A DNA stretch of 64,000 nt from Stieleria bergensis (GTDB lineage: Bacteria; Planctomycetota; Planctomycetia; Pirellulales; Pirellulaceae). The notes beneath the pieces were generated by a model, which saw only the letters and a program-made list of their open reading frames with translations, made no database searches and was not told the origin of the DNA. Both the position numbers and the translations under genes were made by a program. Positions 1-9,157 of the stretch are shown here, piece after piece (within the stretch, counting starts at the first letter, position 1; every line of letters begins with the position of its first letter). The stretch lies in the NCBI GenBank assembly GCA_007745635.1, contig CP036272.1, positions 3,395,603 to 3,459,602 on the forward strand, written 5' to 3'.

Positions 1-76
1 TGGGAAACCATCCCAGAACCGTGGCAAACCACACAGCGGCTGATGTTGGCTTTCCATCATTTTTTGGAATTCGTTG

Positions 77-125
77 TTGACTAGCGATGTAGTCAGGCGA
101 TAGGATGTGACTACATGACTAGTCA
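77..125 (+). promoter_or_regulatory. Promoter with overlapping palindromic operators for blaI-M56
   Basis: A TTGACT box at 77-82 and TAGGAT at 101-106 are 18 bp apart, a good sigma-70-like promoter. A perfect 9-bp inverted repeat, ATGTAGTCA (87-95) and TGACTACAT (108-116), brackets the -10 box, and a perfect palindrome TGACTAGTCA lies at 116-125, over or just after the expected start of transcription. BlaI/MecI repressors bind TACA/TGTA dyads in their own promoters, so this is most likely the autoregulatory operator of the gene at 143. The sequence is seen; the binding is inferred. Confidence 0.6.
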
Positions 126-142
126 GGGATCTGGAGAGCGGA

Positions 143-550
143 ATGGCGAAACGAAAACCACTGGGTCAAGTTGAGATGGAACTGCTGAAGGCGGTTGAAC
201 ACTTGCAACCCGTCTCGGTCCGTGCTCTGGCCGAGCATGTTGCGGAATCCACCGGCCAAGCCCGTACCACGGTGCTGACGATGCTAGAACGTTTACGCAC
301 CAAGGGCTACTTGTCTCGCAAGAAGATCAACAACGTTAACCACTACTCGACGCGAGTGGCAATGAAAGACATTCTGCCGCAACTGGTCGCTGACTTCGTC
401 CAGCGGACTCTCGGTGGAGCGGTGTCGCCGGTGGTCGCGTACCTGCAGAACAAGGAAAGCTTGTCGCGGGAGGAGATCCAGGAGCTGAAAGCCTTGGTGA
501 ATGAGCTTGAGTCAGCCGATGCCCATCACGAGGGAGGCATTGAGCGATGA
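143..550 (+). CDS. blaI: BlaI/MecI/CopY-family transcriptional repressor
   Basis: 135 residues, the usual length of BlaI/MecI repressors. The N-terminus (about 1-80) is the winged helix that starts PLGQVEMELLKAV and contains the recognition region GQARTTVLTMLERLRTKGYL; the C-terminal third is the dimerisation helix (LSREEIQELKALVNELE). In the known system the repressor is cleaved, or its loss induced, when the partner M56 sensor is activated. A purine-rich GGAGAGCGGA lies just before the ATG. The stop overlaps the start of the M56 gene in ATGA, so the two are co-transcribed and translationally coupled. The palindromes upstream fit autorepression. In planctomycetes such pairs are abundant and not tied to beta-lactams, so the inducer is unknown. 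Confidence 0.93.
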   Translation: MAKRKPLGQVEMELLKAVEHLQPVSVRALAEHVAESTGQARTTVLTMLERLRTKGYLSRKKINNVNHYSTRVAMKDILPQLVADFVQRTLGGAVSPVVAYLQNKESLSREEIQELKALVNELESADAHHEGGIER

Positions 551-2310
551 TGGAAGTGCTTCAACAAGCGTCTTGGCAGGCGATCTTCGTCGTCACCGCT
601 GCACTGCTGATTGATTGCGGTTGGAAATCGATGCCGCCGCAGTGGCGCAGCTGGCTGTGGCGATTGGTGTTTTTGAAACTGGCGATTGCGATGCTCCCTG
701 TTAGTTTTGGAATCCCTGTTTTACCCGCCGAGGGATCCATCCAGGAAACAACGCAGGAAGTGGTCGTCACTCAATTCGTTGTTGATAACGGTGTCAGTGT
801 TACTGCCCAAGCCTCTCGCAGTGTTTCCTGGGGCACCGTCCTGATCGGGACATGGGCAATTGGAATCATCTACGCTGCATTTTCGATGCTGGTTGATGTC
901 TGCAAGGCCAGACGAATCGCGAAACGCTGGAGCACCGTCAAGGACGTTCGTGTGCATGACCTGCTGGCAACCATTGCTTCGCGTTTGCAACTTAGCCGGC
1001 TACCTGAATTAAGACAATCCAGCAACGTCAGCAGTCCCTGTTTGATGAGCACCCGCCTCATCAGCATCCGTCTGTTCGGCATTGGCGCGCGGCCAACGCT
1101 GGTCCTGCCTTCGTCCTGGCTCAGGTCTGGGGCGATCGGCCCGCTGAAGCTCGCTTTGGCTCATGAATTGGCTCACGACGCGAGGTGCGATTTGCCTTGG
1201 AATCGGTTTGTCTACGTGATTCGATCGTTGTTGTTCTTTCACCCTTTGGTTTGGTTGGCGACGCAGCGGTATGCGTTGGCGCAAGAGATCGCGTGTGACG
1301 AGATCGCCTTGCGTCAAACCAAGAGTGCTGCTTCGGAATACGCCGGAATACTTCTTCGTCTCGTTGAACAACCGGCGGCCCCCTTGTCGGTGGCTGCTTT
1401 GACGGGACAGTCCTCTACTCTTAAAGCACGGATTAAAGCTATGTATCAGACGTCGAACCTGCCGTCCCGTCTCGTTTCGCGAACCCTCGCGGTCGCTGGC
1501 ATCGTCCTGCTGATCCCGTTTTCGCTTTCAGCTCAATCACCTGGCTCTCAAGAACAGTCATCGTCCCAGAAAAGCACTCAATCGCCTGCGTCCGCCAGTA
1601 GCAGAGCATCCGCTTCAGCGTTCGGTTCCGCCGGTGGATTTGCACGCGGAATGCAAGGAGCCCGCGGGGTGCAGTCAGGTCGTGCAGCGAATCAGTTTGG
1701 CAACGCGTTCAACCGAGCCCAGGCCATGGGCGCCGTCCAAGCACAAGCGTCGGCGAGCATCGGCGGGAAACAGCAGCCGAAGCAAACATCGAGCCCAGGA
1801 CAACGAACAAGCTCCGCCTCCCGTTCACCGATCAAACAACAACGTTCCTTTTCGAAGGTACGTCAGACGATGTCATCAAACAGCAGTGAAAAGGGTGACA
1901 GTTGGAAACGCAGCACCGAAGCCCTGCTCGATGGTCAACAGGTGCGGATCGAGGAGACGAAGGACTTGATCAAGGTGACGTTGGTCAACCCCGACGGTGG
2001 CGAAAAAGTTTATGCGGCCACCGATGTCCAAGGGCTGGAGAAGACGTCCGAAAAAGCCGCGTCACTTTATCGCAAGCTATGCGGCTCAGGGAAGATGAAC
2101 GCCAAAGCTGTGCTGAATCAAGGGAAGATTCCTCTGTTCGACGAGCAAGCGGCCATGAATAACATGGACATCAACATTGTTCCCAGCGGAAACGCTGAAC
2201 AGATGCTTCGACGCCACCTGCAATCGCTTCAGAACGAACCCGACCTGCAAAACAATCCGGCGTTTCAGATGATGGTGGAAGAGATGGAACGGTTGTTTGA
2301 ACAGGAATAG
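547..2310 (+). CDS. M56-family (BlaR1-like) membrane metallopeptidase sensor
   Basis: 587 residues. Hydrophobic segments near residues 8-26, 38-58, 95-117 and about 310-327 give the BlaR1/MecR1 membrane layout. The zinc-binding HELAH lies at 206-210, followed by a downstream acidic ACDE motif near 269-272 that would supply the third ligand. After the last membrane segment there is no penicillin-binding sensor domain. Instead about 120 residues are rich in Ser, Ala, Gln and Gly (roughly 328-450), followed by a polar C-terminal region of unknown fold. It overlaps blaI by ATGA, so it is the natural partner protease that would inactivate the repressor. What it senses through the low-complexity region cannot be told from sequence. 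Confidence 0.9.
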   Translation: MMEVLQQASWQAIFVVTAALLIDCGWKSMPPQWRSWLWRLVFLKLAIAMLPVSFGIPVLPAEGSIQETTQEVVVTQFVVDNGVSVTAQASRSVSWGTVLIGTWAIGIIYAAFSMLVDVCKARRIAKRWSTVKDVRVHDLLATIASRLQLSRLPELRQSSNVSSPCLMSTRLISIRLFGIGARPTLVLPSSWLRSGAIGPLKLALAHELAHDARCDLPWNRFVYVIRSLLFFHPLVWLATQRYALAQEIACDEIALRQTKSAASEYAGILLRLVEQPAAPLSVAALTGQSSTLKARIKAMYQTSNLPSRLVSRTLAVAGIVLLIPFSLSAQSPGSQEQSSSQKSTQSPASASSRASASAFGSAGGFARGMQGARGVQSGRAANQFGNAFNRAQAMGAVQAQASASIGGKQQPKQTSSPGQRTSSASRSPIKQQRSFSKVRQTMSSNSSEKGDSWKRSTEALLDGQQVRIEETKDLIKVTLVNPDGGEKVYAATDVQGLEKTSEKAASLYRKLCGSGKMNAKAVLNQGKIPLFDEQAAMNNMDINIVPSGNAEQMLRRHLQSLQNEPDLQNNPAFQMMVEEMERLFEQE

Positions 2311-2331
2311 ATCTTCTGCAACCGTAATGAG

Positions 2332-2372
2332 CAAACTCACGGCGTCAGCGTCCAGCCAGACGCCGTGTTGCT
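2332..2372 (+). terminator. Hairpin terminator after the M56 gene
   Basis: A perfect 9-bp stem CACGGCGTC (2338-2346) / GACGCCGTG (2359-2367) starts 27 bp after the stop and is followed by TTGCTTTTG. The outer GCAA/TTGC extends the stem imperfectly. The T-run is weak, so Rho-independent termination is likely but not certain. Confidence 0.5.
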
Positions 2373-2579
2373 TTTGATGCATCAACTTTCCCCAGTCCGT
2401 ATGATCTTTGGCCCGTCCATGATTTATCGAATCAGCTTACGCTAATGACGCTGCTGGCTTCCGCCGCTGAGGCTTTTGCGTTCTAATGGCCTGACGAGTG
2501 ACCGAGGGACAACGGTGCTGGGTCTGCACGGTCCATACTCGACGCTGTAGGCACGTTTCGACGCTTCTGTATAGGACTG

Positions 2580-3131
2580 ATGACCTCGATCGACTGTAAC
2601 AAACTGGCGGAGCATCTCCGCGACGGACTGCGTGCGACGTTCACGGAGCTAATGGCTGAGAATCCCGATCTCTCGTTTTACACCTTTGCCCTCTTTACCG
2701 ACGACTCGCTACAGTTTGCCCATGCTGCCGCCAACTCAGAAGAAGGTTTGGTTAAGACGCTGGAACGTTACAACGCGGACCGAGACGACGATGAACCAGT
2801 GACGTCCAATAACATGCGATGGGCATACGGCGACTGGCAGTTCTTTCCGATTGAAGCCGAAGAGCACTTGGCCCCAGTCAATCTTGTTTTGCAAGACAAC
2901 TTCACTGCCGAAGAAGACGTGTTTGAGGCTCAGATTGAGTCTTTGTGGAAAGCACTGCTAAAGGGGTTCAGTCTGCTCAATGAAGAGGGTTTCTTTGGTG
3001 AAGGTGATGCGCGGTCAAAGATCACGCTGTTAGTCGTCGGCCATCTTTCGGATGAAACGGTTGACGAATGGGTGGAGGCATTGAATCCAGAAGATGTTGC
3101 TCAGCGATTCCTTGATTGGGATTATGGTTGA
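2580..3131 (+). CDS. DUF4303-like cytosolic protein
   Basis: 183 residues, no signal peptide or membrane segment, acidic. The opening region (LSFYTFALFTDDSLQFAHA, then a short loop and a conserved-looking RWAYGDWQFF) resembles DUF4303 proteins, small bacterial proteins of unknown function often found near contact-dependent toxin/immunity genes. The C-terminus (LLVVGHLSDETVDEWVEALNP) also fits that family's usual end. It stands alone with a 269-bp gap before it, so there is no operon context here. The family call is from remembered motifs. Confidence 0.55.
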   Translation: MTSIDCNKLAEHLRDGLRATFTELMAENPDLSFYTFALFTDDSLQFAHAAANSEEGLVKTLERYNADRDDDEPVTSNNMRWAYGDWQFFPIEAEEHLAPVNLVLQDNFTAEEDVFEAQIESLWKALLKGFSLLNEEGFFGEGDARSKITLLVVGHLSDETVDEWVEALNPEDVAQRFLDWDYG

Positions 3132-3483
3132 GAAGCCGCGTCGCAACGCGTGCACTTGGCGGCGGCCGAGTGCGGTGGCAATTCCGGTTCTTGCGCTGCC
3201 GTTAGAAAAGGGCTGTGACCAGGAGTTTGCCGTTCAGGTTGCTCGCCTGTAACGAGCCAGTAAAACCCTGCGTAGCAGTACAGCAGTGCAGTGGCTTTGA
3301 TCTGCTTGACAATCGGCACCAGTACCGATTACAGTCGTCGTTGCAGGTGTCGCCTCTTTGTTACTGAGAGGCTTATCCATTCTTATTCCCCGCACAAAAC
3401 GCCTGCCCATTCATTTCTGCGAGTGCCGAAACCCGACCAGCTCTGTCGCGTGGGAGCCTCTGTCATCATTAACGTATCAGACT
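3132..3483. other. Intergenic, no gene seen
   Basis: Short open frames here have no recognisable motif or ribosome-binding site. A reading frame open from 3358 joins the next gene, but its upstream part lacks any family feature, so ATG 3484 is preferred. Confidence 0.5.
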
Positions 3484-4206
3484 ATGAGTATCGAATTCGG
3501 TTGTCAGTGCGGTAAGCGTTTAAAGGTCTCCGCTGATCTAGCAGGCAAGCAAGTCCGGTGTCCCGGTTGCTCCGCCGTGTTAGCAGTGCCACAGCAGCAA
3601 CCGGCAGCCGATGCCAGTTCCGCTGACCGAATGGTGATCTCGTGTCAGTGTGGACAGCAGTTGCGAGTCAAGCCTGAATTAGCTGGAAAGCGGGTTCGTT
3701 GCTCGGCCTGCCAGCAACCAGTGTTGGTTCCTGGTGGAGCGGCACCTCAGGCAGCGCCGATTCAAGCGGTTCCCGTTCAACCGGCTCCTCTCCAGGCAGC
3801 CCCGATTCAAGCCGTGCCTGTTCAGGCGGCGGCACCTGCTGCACAAGCCGACGGCGGTCTGTGGGACGATTTACCTGATGCGAACGCCGGTCAACAGGCT
3901 TTACCAGCGAACCCGGCAATGATGAACATGGCCGGCGCTCAGGCTGCGGAGCCATCGAGTTCAGAGGCGACGAATCGCCTGTTGGCTCAAGCGGCTGGCG
4001 ACGTCGCAAGTTCCGGTGGCGGAGGTGGAGGCGGCTCAGGTGGCATGGGGCAAGTGGGTGTTGGCATTTTGATGATGCTCGGTGCGGTCGTTTGGTTTGT
4101 GGTTGGCCTGTTCAACGGGATCATCTTTTTCTATCCGCCGATCCTTTTGATTTTGGGACTGGTCTCCATGATCAAGGGTTTCGTGCAAATGGCAAGCAAA
4201 CACTAG
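3484..4206 (+). CDS. Double zinc-ribbon membrane protein with Gln/Pro/Ala-rich linker
   Basis: About 240 residues from ATG 3484, chosen because the protein then opens directly with MSIEFGCQCGKRLKVSADL. Two tandem zinc ribbons of the same type (CxCGkrLkV ... AGKqVRCpgC, then CQCGQQLRVKPELAGKRVRC) are followed by a low-complexity linker built from repeats of the kind APIQAVPVQ, a Gly-run, and a C-terminal pair of hydrophobic segments (GILMMLGAVVWFVVGLFNGI and YPPILLILGLVSMI). This architecture, ribbon + disordered linker + membrane hairpin, is common in planctomycetes and has no assigned function. The ribbons would face the cytoplasm. Confidence 0.75.
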   Translation: MSIEFGCQCGKRLKVSADLAGKQVRCPGCSAVLAVPQQQPAADASSADRMVISCQCGQQLRVKPELAGKRVRCSACQQPVLVPGGAAPQAAPIQAVPVQPAPLQAAPIQAVPVQAAAPAAQADGGLWDDLPDANAGQQALPANPAMMNMAGAQAAEPSSSEATNRLLAQAAGDVASSGGGGGGGSGGMGQVGVGILMMLGAVVWFVVGLFNGIIFFYPPILLILGLVSMIKGFVQMASKH

Positions 4207-4603
4207 AAGTCACTCTGTTGACGACACCAGCGTGTTGCGGCGACTGAGAAGGCAGAGGGTCTGCAAACACTGATTGGTGGGGTGTTGCACGCTGGTGTGG
4301 CTGTCGGCTTCCGGCAAAACGCGTCCCCGCTCTGCCCTGCTCTGCTCCAGCGGGTTCACAATGACGGTAAACTGATTGCAACATTGCGTTCCAATGTCTC
4401 ACGACGCCATGTTCATCCGGTGCTGCCAAGCGGGAGAAACTGTCGAAGTGACGGCCTGGCGGATCCGGAACACGTGCTGCCCAGGATTGCCGATGTTGCC
4501 GTCTGTCCGCTTGACTTGCAGCAGATTTCGATTGCAATCAGTCTGCGGCATGTCGTTACGTGCTTGAACCTTGATCGTTGCTATTGGCACACTTAGTTGA
4601 AAC
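4207..4603. other. Intergenic with a long-range inverted repeat
   Basis: No convincing gene. A perfect 11-bp inverted repeat, ACACCAGCGTG at 4224-4234 and CACGCTGGTGT at 4288-4298, could form a stem over a 53-nt loop just downstream of the zinc-ribbon gene. Confidence 0.4.
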
Positions 4604-6342
4604 ATGCGGATTCCAAACCCTCGCCACCTCTTGGCACTGCTCGTTTGCATCGCTCTCTTATCGAGTCCCGCGCTCGCTGAGTCCGAATGGGATGCTGCTG
4701 TTGCGGATACATCCAGTCCGCGCGCAACGCTTCGAAGTTTCATTGATGCCTGCAACGCGATCGACAGGATCGTCAAGAGTCAGGCCTTCGTCGACCGCTC
4801 GAATCCTCGATTCCAACCGATAGCGCAGCGGGTTATCGACTGCATTGATACGAGCAAGTTGCCTGCATTCGCGGCGGAGCAACGTGCGTTAGAGGTCGCC
4901 GTCAGCATCAAGAAAATCTGGATCGCCAAGAGCTACCAACATGGGATGAGATCCCGGACCTCGAAGCCATCGATACACCGGGTGGGCTCGACGAGTTCTC
5001 TCGTTGGCGAATTCCGGGCACTCGTCTGACCATCGCCAGAATCGAGGAAGGGCCACAGAAGCACGAGTTCCTGTTCTCGGCAGGCACGGTGGATCGCGCG
5101 GTGAAGTATTTTCACAGCGTGCAAGCAAGGCCTTACCGAAAAGGCCTGCCTCAGACGTCACCGGGACTTTACAAATGGTACCTTTCGGCCCCGGGGCATC
5201 CTGGGATCGCCAAGATTGTTGAGCACCTGCCAGATGGTCTTCGATTTGGACGGACACTGGGGCTGGCGAACTGGAAATGGCCCGGCATTCTTGTCGCGTT
5301 ATTGATGTCCGGTGTTTTGATGGTAGTGATTTATCGTTTGCATCTTTCGACAGCTGGGCGGAGTCGCACGCGCAACATCTTTCTGTACTGGTTGACACTT
5401 TTGCTGCCGCTCTTGGCAGTGGTGATTCCGATCCTGTTTGCGATCTTTGCCGAGCGTTTTCTGACGGTACGAGGCAATGCGCTTTACGTCATTGGTTTCG
5501 CTGCGACGGTGGTCGTGACGATGGCATCCATCGTGGTTGTGTTCGCAGTCACCAACCGGGTCGCCGAGACCATTATTTCGTCGCCGCGAGTGAATCGGCG
5601 GGGCATCAATGCGCAGCTGATTCGCATTGCGTCAAAATTGATCAGTGTTGTTCTGGCCTCAGCTGCGTTCATGGTCGGCGGCCAGTACCTGGGAATCCCC
5701 ATTGCGACGCTGCTAGCCAGTGCCGGGATCGGTGGCATTGCATTAGCACTTGGAGCCCAGGACACGCTGAAGACGCTGTTTGGAACGATCATGTTGATGG
5801 CCGACAAACCGTTTCGCGTGGGCGAGCGAATCATCTTCAAAGGCTACGACGGGGTGGTTGAAGACATCGGGCTGCGATCGACACGGATCCGTTTGCTGAC
5901 CAGCCATCAAGTCACCGTTCCCAACGATCAATTGGCTGGCAGCGACATCGAGAACGTGGGACGCCGGGAGCGAATCCGTCGATTGATCGACTTTCAGATC
6001 CCCAACAACACGCCCTCTGATTCTCTGGAATCCGCGGTCGATTTGATTCGAGAGTTGTTGGACGAGCACGAAGGGATGCACGAGGACTTCCCGCCAAGAG
6101 TCTTTTTCGTGGACTTCATGCCAGATTCCTTCACCATTCGCGTCATGTACTGGTATCACCCGCCCAACTACTGGGACTTCCTGGCCTTCAGCGAGAAGCT
6201 GAACTTCGCCATCTTTCGAGCGTTCGAAGAGCGTGGAATCAAGTTCTCCCTGCCGCAGCGAGTCACACACACTTCACTCGACAGTGAACAGGCTCCCATC
6301 GATGTTCGCATGATCGAGTCAAAGACATCCCCCAATGTTTAA
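4604..6342 (+). pseudogene. MscS-family mechanosensitive channel, frameshifted near its N-terminus
   Basis: The first frame (4604-5029) begins with a signal peptide (RHLLALLVCIALLSSPALAES) and a helical region to VSIK; its continuation is gibberish. From 4912 the -1 frame reads ENLDRQELPTWDEIPDLE and runs unbroken through a periplasmic domain, three or more membrane segments (for example WPGILVALLMSGVLMVVIY and LLPLLAVVIPILFAIFAERF) and the MscS pore and beta domain (ATLLASAGIGGIALALGAQ, then KPFRVGERI) to 6342. A single missing base in ATCAAGAAAATC at 4907-4918 explains the break. The intact downstream frame can start only at GTG 5089, which would lose the signal peptide. Known MscS channels open under membrane tension to release osmolytes. 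Either a real loss of the leader or a base-call error. Confidence 0.85.
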
Positions 6343-6777
6343 CCTGCAATACTGCTTCTGTCCCAGTTTCCGGGCCTGATTACCTCTCGGTCGTGTCTCA
6401 GTTCCGGGGACGCGATTCTCTTGGCTCGGTGACTTGCTGGCCAGCCAGGGAATGGTTGGTGCCCTGTGGTTTCCCTGGTGCTCACGTTCCTTCAACGTAC
6501 CGCCCCACAGACGACCAGCCAAGCAGCCACATCGACGTGCCTGTGTCATCGATTGATCTGTCAGTCGACGAGGGACCAGCGGCAGCAGCAGCTCTTCAGT
6601 GCCAAGCATCGAATGCCAAGCGGTACGCCCCCCAGGCATGCTCGTTCCGTTTGGGTGAGCGACTCGCGCGGTGATTGACGTGTTCATTGAACGATCTAAG
6701 ATAGGCTCGAAGTCGGGGCTCGTTGCCAGGAGGCAACGGCTGAGTTTGGCGGTTCGGCAAAAGACAGGAGACAAAAC
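6343..6777. other. Intergenic, no gene seen
   Basis: 435 bp between the MscS gene and sulfatase 1. Open frames on both strands lack family motifs. AAGACAGGAGACAA at 6761-6774 supplies the ribosome-binding site of the sulfatase. Confidence 0.45.
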
Positions 6778-8286
6778 ATGAGACGCATCGGGTTCCTTCT
6801 AATCTTGCTCATTCTGCAACTCCCAGCATGGGCTAAGCAGCCTCTGCCAAACATCATCTTGTTAATGGGAGATGACCATGGCTGGGAAGAGACAGGGTAC
6901 AACGGCCATCCCTACGTCCAGACACCGTTTTTGGATGAAATGGCCGCGTCCGGTCTGCGTCTGGATCATTTCTATGCCCATCCGACGTGTTCGCCTACTC
7001 GCGGCAGTGTGCTGACCGGGCGGCATCCGAATCGTTACGGGATCTTCCGTCCCGGTTATTCCATTCGCCCAGAAGAAGTTACCCTCGCACAAAGGCTTAA
7101 AGAAGCCGGGTATGCGACGGCGCATTTTGGGAAATGGCATGTCGGCCCCGTGAAGGCGACCTCGCCCACCAATCCCGGCGCGATGGGCTATGACCACTGG
7201 CTTTCCCATGACAACTTTTTTGAAATGGATCCAGTGTTGTCGCTAAATGGTGCGCCGCCTGAAAAGTACTACGGTGAGAGTTCAGAGATCCTTGTCGATG
7301 AAGCGATCGACTACATCAGGGCGCAGAAGCAATCGGAGCAGCCCTTCTTGACCGTCATCTGGTTTGGATCGCCTCACGAACCTTACAGCGGTTTGACGAC
7401 TGACCTGGCTCTTTATCGCGATCTGCCGCAGAAGTATGCGGACAGGCAAGTGAGCTTAACATCCAACGAAACCGGCCAGAGGATCAAACGTCCGTTGCGC
7501 GATGTCTTGATTGAACGCTATGCCGAGATCACTGCGATGGATCGGGCGATTGGGAAACTGCGTCATTCGCTCCAAACGCACGGACTGAAACAGAATACGT
7601 TGCTCTGGTACTGCGGTGACAATGGCATTCCACCGAGTGGCTACCGGGAGTCGCGTTTCCGAGGGCTCAAGGGCAAGGTTTACGAAAACGGCATTCGGGT
7701 TCCCGGTGTGATCGAATGGCCCGCAGGCATTCCCAAACCGCGTGTCTCGACAGTCAGTGCGGTGACATCCGATATCCTTCCGACGCTCTGTACACTTGCA
7801 GGCACCGAAGTTCCCAGCGTTCCGTTGGACGGGATTGACCTAATGCCACTGATACAAGGGAAGATGAAAACACGTTCCACACCGATCGCTTTTTGGAATT
7901 TCCCCGTCAGCAGCGGTGACGCCGCCAAGCCCTACATCGATCCGGAGCTTCAAAAGGGGACAACACTGCTAGCCAAGCAGAGCGCGGGTCTCTTTACCCG
8001 AAACTTTCGCAACAACCATCATCCTGGAATCACCGAAAAAGACTATCGAGGCGCACGGGCCATACTCTCTGGTGATTACAAATTGGTCATCGACGGTGGC
8101 CAGAACTCCGGAGTGGAGCTGTTTAATCTTAAGCAGGATGTCTCTGAGTCCAAGAACCTTGCCAAGGCGAACCCAGAGCGTGTCCAGGAACTTTCCAAAC
8201 AGTTGCGCACCTGGCAGAGTTCGGTTCTGAACAGTCTGATGGAAGCCGACTACAACCAAGCTGGCAAACCGAACAGCCCACGCTGA
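6778..8286 (+). CDS. Secreted formylglycine-dependent sulfatase (S1 type)
   Basis: 502 residues. Signal peptide MRRIGFLLILLILQLPAWA with cleavage near residue 19. Metal-binding DD at 32-33, and the sulfatase signature C-S-P-T-R at 71-75 in HPTCSPTRGSVLTGRHPN, where Cys71 is the residue converted to formylglycine. Further active-site features: FGKWHVG, and the CGDNG metal ligands. It hydrolyses sulfate esters in the periplasm or outside, probably on marine-type sulfated polysaccharides, as assumed for the many planctomycete sulfatases. A clear purine-rich site precedes the ATG. It stands alone; an IS21 remnant follows within 180 bp. The substrate cannot be named. Confidence 0.93.
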   Translation: MRRIGFLLILLILQLPAWAKQPLPNIILLMGDDHGWEETGYNGHPYVQTPFLDEMAASGLRLDHFYAHPTCSPTRGSVLTGRHPNRYGIFRPGYSIRPEEVTLAQRLKEAGYATAHFGKWHVGPVKATSPTNPGAMGYDHWLSHDNFFEMDPVLSLNGAPPEKYYGESSEILVDEAIDYIRAQKQSEQPFLTVIWFGSPHEPYSGLTTDLALYRDLPQKYADRQVSLTSNETGQRIKRPLRDVLIERYAEITAMDRAIGKLRHSLQTHGLKQNTLLWYCGDNGIPPSGYRESRFRGLKGKVYENGIRVPGVIEWPAGIPKPRVSTVSAVTSDILPTLCTLAGTEVPSVPLDGIDLMPLIQGKMKTRSTPIAFWNFPVSSGDAAKPYIDPELQKGTTLLAKQSAGLFTRNFRNNHHPGITEKDYRGARAILSGDYKLVIDGGQNSGVELFNLKQDVSESKNLAKANPERVQELSKQLRTWQSSVLNSLMEADYNQAGKPNSPR

Positions 8287-8464
8287 TCAGCAAACAGCTT
8301 CACCGATCGGGACTTGAATCACCGACAGCCAGTGGTCTTCCAGCCCCGGTCGCGTCTTTGACCACCGCAAATGTGTAGCCGGTGGTGGGATTCTTCCGTT
8401 TGACGCAAAGGGAACATCGAAGGAACGCTCACCGGAAACCGTCCCCTTTCGAACCGGGGGGCCT

Positions 8465-8590
8465 GAGACGATCGGTGGCTACGATCGCATGACCGGCGCG
8501 TTGCTGGATCGCTTGACCCATCGGGTGGAGATTCTGGCAATCGATGGCGACAGCTATCGGCTCAAACAAAGTCAAAAGGCAAACCGTTAA
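8465..8590 (+). pseudogene. IstB-like (IS21 helper ATPase) C-terminal fragment
   Basis: About 40 codons ending at TAA 8588-8590 read ETIGGYDRMTGALLDRLTHR, then VEILAIDGDSYRLKQS, which matches the C-terminal end of IS21-family IstB proteins (ALLDRLTH...ILEMNGDSYRL). Nothing IstB-like is seen upstream of about 8460, so the ATPase and the whole transposase gene are missing. The iterated element end follows directly. Confidence 0.75.
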
Positions 8591-8621
8591 ACAACTTCAA
8601 AACGTAAACTAACGCCACCAA

Positions 8622-8689
8622 GTGGCTCCCTTTTCGACTGCCAAAGCAATCATTTTCAGCTGCCACAGTGGCTCACTTTTAGACTGCCA
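8622..8689 (+). mobile_element. Right end of an IS21-family element with iterated terminal repeats
   Basis: Three imperfect repeats at 8622-8643, 8647-8665 and 8668-8689, the outer two sharing GTGGCTC(C/A)CTTTT.GACTGCCA and the middle one CATTTTCAGCTGCCA. IS21 elements carry such multiple internal copies of the terminal sequence, and the outermost copy ends in CA (starting TGGCAGTC on the other strand). With the IstB scrap upstream this marks the right boundary near 8689. The left part of the element is gone. Confidence 0.75.
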
Positions 8690-8707
8690 TCTCCAGGTGG
8701 ATCTGAG

Positions 8708-9157
8708 TTGGATGAACAGACAGACAAATCGGGTTTCGCAATGACGGCGGTTATCAAACTGCCAAAGGGAGAGATCGTTGCAGGTGACACTGTCCTGATT
8801 ACGGTTTGCGCGACAAACGCTTCCGATGATCCACTCGCGACTCCCCTACAGGAGTATAGTAATTTTGAAAGAAACGCTTTAGGGGGTCTTCAATGTTGGA
8901 TCGAACGCCTCGGACCAGAAACCGAGATAGCTGCCATTCCCGCCCAGATCGTCAGGACAGGCAACCGCTATGCCGCTGGGGGATTCCCCTCTGTCAATTT
9001 TGCCTCCAAATTGGAGCCAGGTAAGTCAGCGGTAACTCAGAAGAAAGTGAAAACGGAAGGATTCCCTGCCGGGCAGTATCGTTACTACATCGATCTACAA
9101 CCGTTCAGTCGGAACATCCCGAAAACATCCGCCGTTCTCCAGTTCACAGTCAAGTGA
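8708..9157 (+). CDS. Hypothetical beta-sandwich-like protein, probably 5'-truncated by the IS21 end
   Basis: 149 residues read from TTG 8708; the frame is open further upstream toward the IS end and there is no good ribosome-binding site, so the true N-terminus was probably removed by the insertion. Content is beta-rich (AVIKLPKGEIVAGDTVLITV, LQCWIERLG, YRYYIDLQPFSR, AVLQFTVK), reminiscent of extracellular all-beta domains that describe potency-type or proteinase-inhibitor folds, but no family is recognised. An in-frame ATG lies at 8741. It converges with the stator-like pair on the other strand. Confidence 0.5.
   Translation: MDEQTDKSGFAMTAVIKLPKGEIVAGDTVLITVCATNASDDPLATPLQEYSNFERNALGGLQCWIERLGPETEIAAIPAQIVRTGNRYAAGGFPSVNFASKLEPGKSAVTQKKVKTEGFPAGQYRYYIDLQPFSRNIPKTSAVLQFTVK

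Noticed and set aside
6319..6774. 151-codon minus frame between MscS and sulfatase 1
   Set aside because: It spans the sulfatase promoter region and has no family features; start and codon use are unconvincing.
8319..8462. Possible protein tail on the minus strand (NPTTGYTFAVVKDATGAGR)
   Set aside because: It looks protein-like over about 35 residues but has no start, no recognised family and lies in IS debris; too short to call.
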